Source of the DNA: an uncultured Mycoplasmatota bacterium
Lineage (GTDB): Bacteria; Bacillota_I; Bacilli_A; RF39; UBA660
Direction: 5' to 3'
Length of the DNA stretch: 7,326 nt
NCBI GenBank assembly: GCA_947645535.1
Contig: CANSDD010000076.1
Span: forward strand, 1 to 7,326
The notes beneath the pieces were generated by a model. It saw only the letters and a list, made by a program, of their open reading frames with translations, searched no databases and was not told the origin of the DNA. The position numbers were made by a program, and so were the translations under genes. How positions within the stretch are numbered: position 1 is the first letter of the stretch; each line of letters opens with the position of its first letter. Shown here piece by piece: positions 5,733 through 7,326 of this stretch.

Positions 5733-6503
5733 CTATTTTTTATCATTTTTTTCTTTTAATAATGCATTTGCAATTTCTTTAAAAATATCAATTCCTTTTT
5801 TATGGCTATTTATAATTCCTTTATGGAGTGTTAAAATGATGCCATCTAACATATACTTATCAATATTTTTAATATAAAAATGTTTAGGAATTACATAATC
5901 TACATTTTCTTTTAATACATTTTTAATATCAGATTTAGAAAAATGTTCTTTGTCTTTTGTTCTTGCCTCATTTAAAATAATTTTATAGTTTTCTTTTTCC
6001 ATATCTTTATGAATCGTAAGACGAGTTGCCATACTTTTTAAGTCTATTGGATCTCCTTCTAAAATATAAAGAATTTCATCACTTGCATCTAATGCTATAA
6101 GGGTAATATCATTTAAAAAATAATTTGTATCAATCAAGATAATATCATAACGATGTATTACTTTTGATAAGATAACTGAAATATATTTACTATTTATTTT
6201 AGATGCATTTCTAGGATCTTTAAGTGATGGAATAACATCAATATTTTCATTATATTTTACTAAATAAGGATCTATCATTTTAAAACGATTGCTATTTAAA
6301 TCATCCATTAATTGATAGATATCTTGTTCATTTGGTATGTTTAAAGAAAGTGCAATTGCGCCACTATATAAATCAAAATCCAATATTAGTATTTTTTTAT
6401 TCATCTTACTAAAAATACCAGCTAAATTAAGCAACGTTGTTGTTTTTCCTGTCCCACCTTTTACTGATGTTACTGTAAATACTTTTGCTTTTTTTAATCC
6501 CAT
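5733..6503 (-). CDS. tadZ: TadZ/CpaE-like ParA/MinD-family ATPase
   Basis: This is a 256-residue P-loop ATPase of the ParA/MinD group. In Tad systems such proteins (TadZ/CpaE) sit at the membrane or pole and position the assembly machine. It has the deviant Walker A VKGGTGKTTT (14-23), with the signature Lys15, and a Walker A' segment LILDFDLYSGA (39-49). The Walker B strand is YDIILIDT (119-126), followed by NYFLND rather than the usual Pro-rich turn. The receiver-like N-terminal domain of many CpaE proteins is missing, so this is the short form. No C-terminal amphipathic MinD-type helix is obvious; the end is Lys-rich. The ATG is one base after the TAA of the preceding gene, and AAGGA lies 9 bases upstream. 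Its place directly before tadA supports the Tad role over chromosome partitioning. Confidence 0.85.
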   Translation of the reverse strand: MGLKKAKVFTVTSVKGGTGKTTTLLNLAGIFSKMNKKILILDFDLYSGAIALSLNIPNEQDIYQLMDDLNSNRFKMIDPYLVKYNENIDVIPSLKDPRNASKINSKYISVILSKVIHRYDIILIDTNYFLNDITLIALDASDEILYILEGDPIDLKSMATRLTIHKDMEKENYKIILNEARTKDKEHFSKSDIKNVLKENVDYVIPKHFYIKNIDKYMLDGIILTLHKGIINSHKKGIDIFKEIANALLKEKNDKK

Positions 6504-6504
6504 A

Positions 6505-6876
6505 TTATCCCGTCCTTCTTATATTTTTTTTCCCATTTTGAGTATTACCTTGATAACTTATTTTGATATGATTATAAGGATTTAGTCCATGAAAAAATGT
6601 TTTTATTTTTGCTTCTATTTGAATCGTTATTATGTTATTTTCTATAGTTATATCAGATTCTATATTTAAATTTTCAGTAATTAAGTATTTTAATTTCATT
6701 TTTATATCATTTTCTTCTATATGATCTAATCCATAACTAATGGTGTCATACAAAAGATTTTCTATTTTTCGTTTTTCCATATAGGCTAATCCTGTATCAA
6801 TGATTAAGCCTACTAATAAAATTAAAATTGGTAGTAGTATTACAAAAAGAGCTAATACCTGTCCTTTTTTATTCAT
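6505..6876 (-). CDS. TadE/TadG-like pseudopilin-type membrane protein
   Basis: This is a 123-residue protein with the N-terminus NKKGQVLALFVILLPILILL, then an Asp/Gly turn (IIDTGLAY) and a charged helix. That is the TadE/TadG-type start: a short basic tip, Gly, and one hydrophobic helix (about 6-27) that would anchor the protein in the membrane with the rest outside. The Glu at +5 after the Gly, normal for type IVb prepilins, is replaced by Leu, so processing by a prepilin peptidase is uncertain; TadG-type proteins often lack it. No von Willebrand-type domain is present, so it is far shorter than full TadG. The ATG at 6876 is preferred over the TTG one codon earlier. It overlaps the upstream gene by 8 bases, indicating coupling; the ribosome binding site (GAGAG) is weak. 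Confidence 0.75.
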   Translation of the reverse strand: MNKKGQVLALFVILLPILILLVGLIIDTGLAYMEKRKIENLLYDTISYGLDHIEENDIKMKLKYLITENLNIESDITIENNIITIQIEAKIKTFFHGLNPYNHIKISYQGNTQNGKKNIRRTG

Positions 6877-7207
6877 CAAAAATCACTCTCTTTGCTTCTA
6901 TTTTATAATTTTTTCCAAGTATTTTATTTAGTCCTGGAGTCATTACCGAAACATTTTTTGTAACAGTTATTGTAACTTTATTATCTTTTTTTTCTATATT
7001 TGATGTAATATTATTATTACTACTATAATTAGCAATTTCTAACTCTTTATTTTCTCTTACTAATGATGCTACATAATCTAAATCATTTTCTAATGTATAT
7101 TTTTTATAAAGAATATTCCCAAAATCAATTGCTCCTAAAATTAGAAGTAATAAAATTGGTAATATTATTACAAATTCAATTAGTGCTTGTCCTTTATTAT
7201 TTTTCAT
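6869..7207 (-). CDS. tadE: TadE-like pseudopilin
   Basis: This is a 112-residue minor pilin-like protein and the first gene of the Tad operon. The N-terminus is MKNNKG followed by QALIEFVIILPILLLL, then GAIDFG. Gly at -1 and Glu-Phe at +5/+6 match the type IVb prepilin processing site (G/xxxxEF) exactly, so a TadV/CpaA-like peptidase could cleave it. The hydrophobic helix covers about residues 8-30. The remaining 80 residues form a small extracytoplasmic domain with beta-strand character (NKVTITVTKNVSVM). I chose the ATG at 7207 because GAGAG lies 8-10 bases upstream and the mature motif then sits near the N-terminus. The ATG at 7222 would add five residues but has no ribosome binding site and would fall almost on the predicted transcription start. 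Confidence 0.8.
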   Translation of the reverse strand: MKNNKGQALIEFVIILPILLLLILGAIDFGNILYKKYTLENDLDYVASLVRENKELEIANYSSNNNITSNIEKKDNKVTITVTKNVSVMTPGLNKILGKNYKIEAKRVIFDE

Positions 7208-7234
7208 CTTACCAACTCTCATATTCTATATAAG

Positions 7235-7263
7235 ATTATATCAAATTATCACTATTACCACAA
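7235..7263 (-). promoter_or_regulatory. Promoter of the Tad operon
   Basis: On the minus strand there is TTGTGG (7263-7258), a 17-base spacer ending in an extended-10 TGA, and a perfect TATAAT (7240-7235). Transcription would start about 7226-7229, roughly 20 bases before the preferred tadE start. Upstream, 7264-7326 is AT-rich with only a small palindrome (CAAAAA/TTTTTG, 7279-7292) and no gene, so the operon appears to begin here. Confidence 0.6.
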
Positions 7264-7326
7264 GAAAAAGTTTGGTTTCAAAAAAGTTTTTGTGTTATTT
7301 AATATTTTTTATTCTTATAAAATTTA

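Noticed and set aside
6337..6585. Plus-strand open frame of 82 codons across the tadZ start
   Set aside because: It is antisense to the TadZ P-loop and to the end of the preceding gene, without a credible start signal.
6877..6879. TTG as start of the second TadE/TadG-like gene
   Set aside because: An ATG follows directly in frame and keeps the usual short basic tip of the family; TTG adds only one residue and no better ribosome binding site.

Overview
The window is strongly AT-rich. Its ribosome binding sites are AGGAGG-type, its promoters have TATAAT boxes, and it encodes a peptidoglycan enzyme. Together these point to a low-GC, walled member of the Bacillota (Bacilli/Erysipelotrichia-like). 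Tryptophan is rare; the two Trp codons I checked (one each in the tadC-like and tadB-like genes) are TGG, and no long reading frame contains an in-frame TGA, so the standard bacterial code fits. I cannot name a genus.

Most of the window (about 811-7263) is on the minus strand, so it reads from right to left. A promoter at 7235-7263 drives a tightly packed Tad-type (type IVb pilus / T2SS-related) operon. The order is a TadE-like pseudopilin (6869-7207), a second TadE/TadG-like protein (6505-6876), a TadZ/CpaE-like ParA/MinD ATPase (5733-6503), the secretion ATPase TadA/CpaF (4389-5723), a TadB-like platform protein (2866-4377) and a TadC-like platform protein (2166-2861). Genes overlap or lie 1-11 bases apart. 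murC follows after a 32-base gap with no terminator and may also have its own weak promoter. The TadB-like protein is unusual: about 170 residues of predicted extracytoplasmic Ig-like fold precede the membrane core. The window shows no Flp pilin, prepilin peptidase or outer-membrane components, so this is either part of a Tad locus or a reduced Gram-positive version.

The left end (1-195, plus strand) is the last 64 codons of a gene whose sequence fits the C-terminal domain of the YigZ/IMPACT family.

Between it and murC, bases 196-810 hold no long gene but do hold a compact element that looks like a type I toxin-antitoxin locus. It has a 29-residue hydrophobic peptide gene (407-496, minus) with an ideal promoter (559-587). 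A hairpin (504-528) buries its Shine-Dalgarno sequence. A convergent plus-strand promoter (224-252) drives a roughly 100-nt RNA (about 259-358) ending in an intrinsic terminator. Inverted repeats (283-317 / 525-551) would let the 5' leader of the peptide mRNA pair with its own 3' end, the region the antisense RNA covers. A 13-bp terminator (624-661) separates this element from the murC/Tad unit. This element and the Ig-TadB fusion are the two most interesting items in the window.
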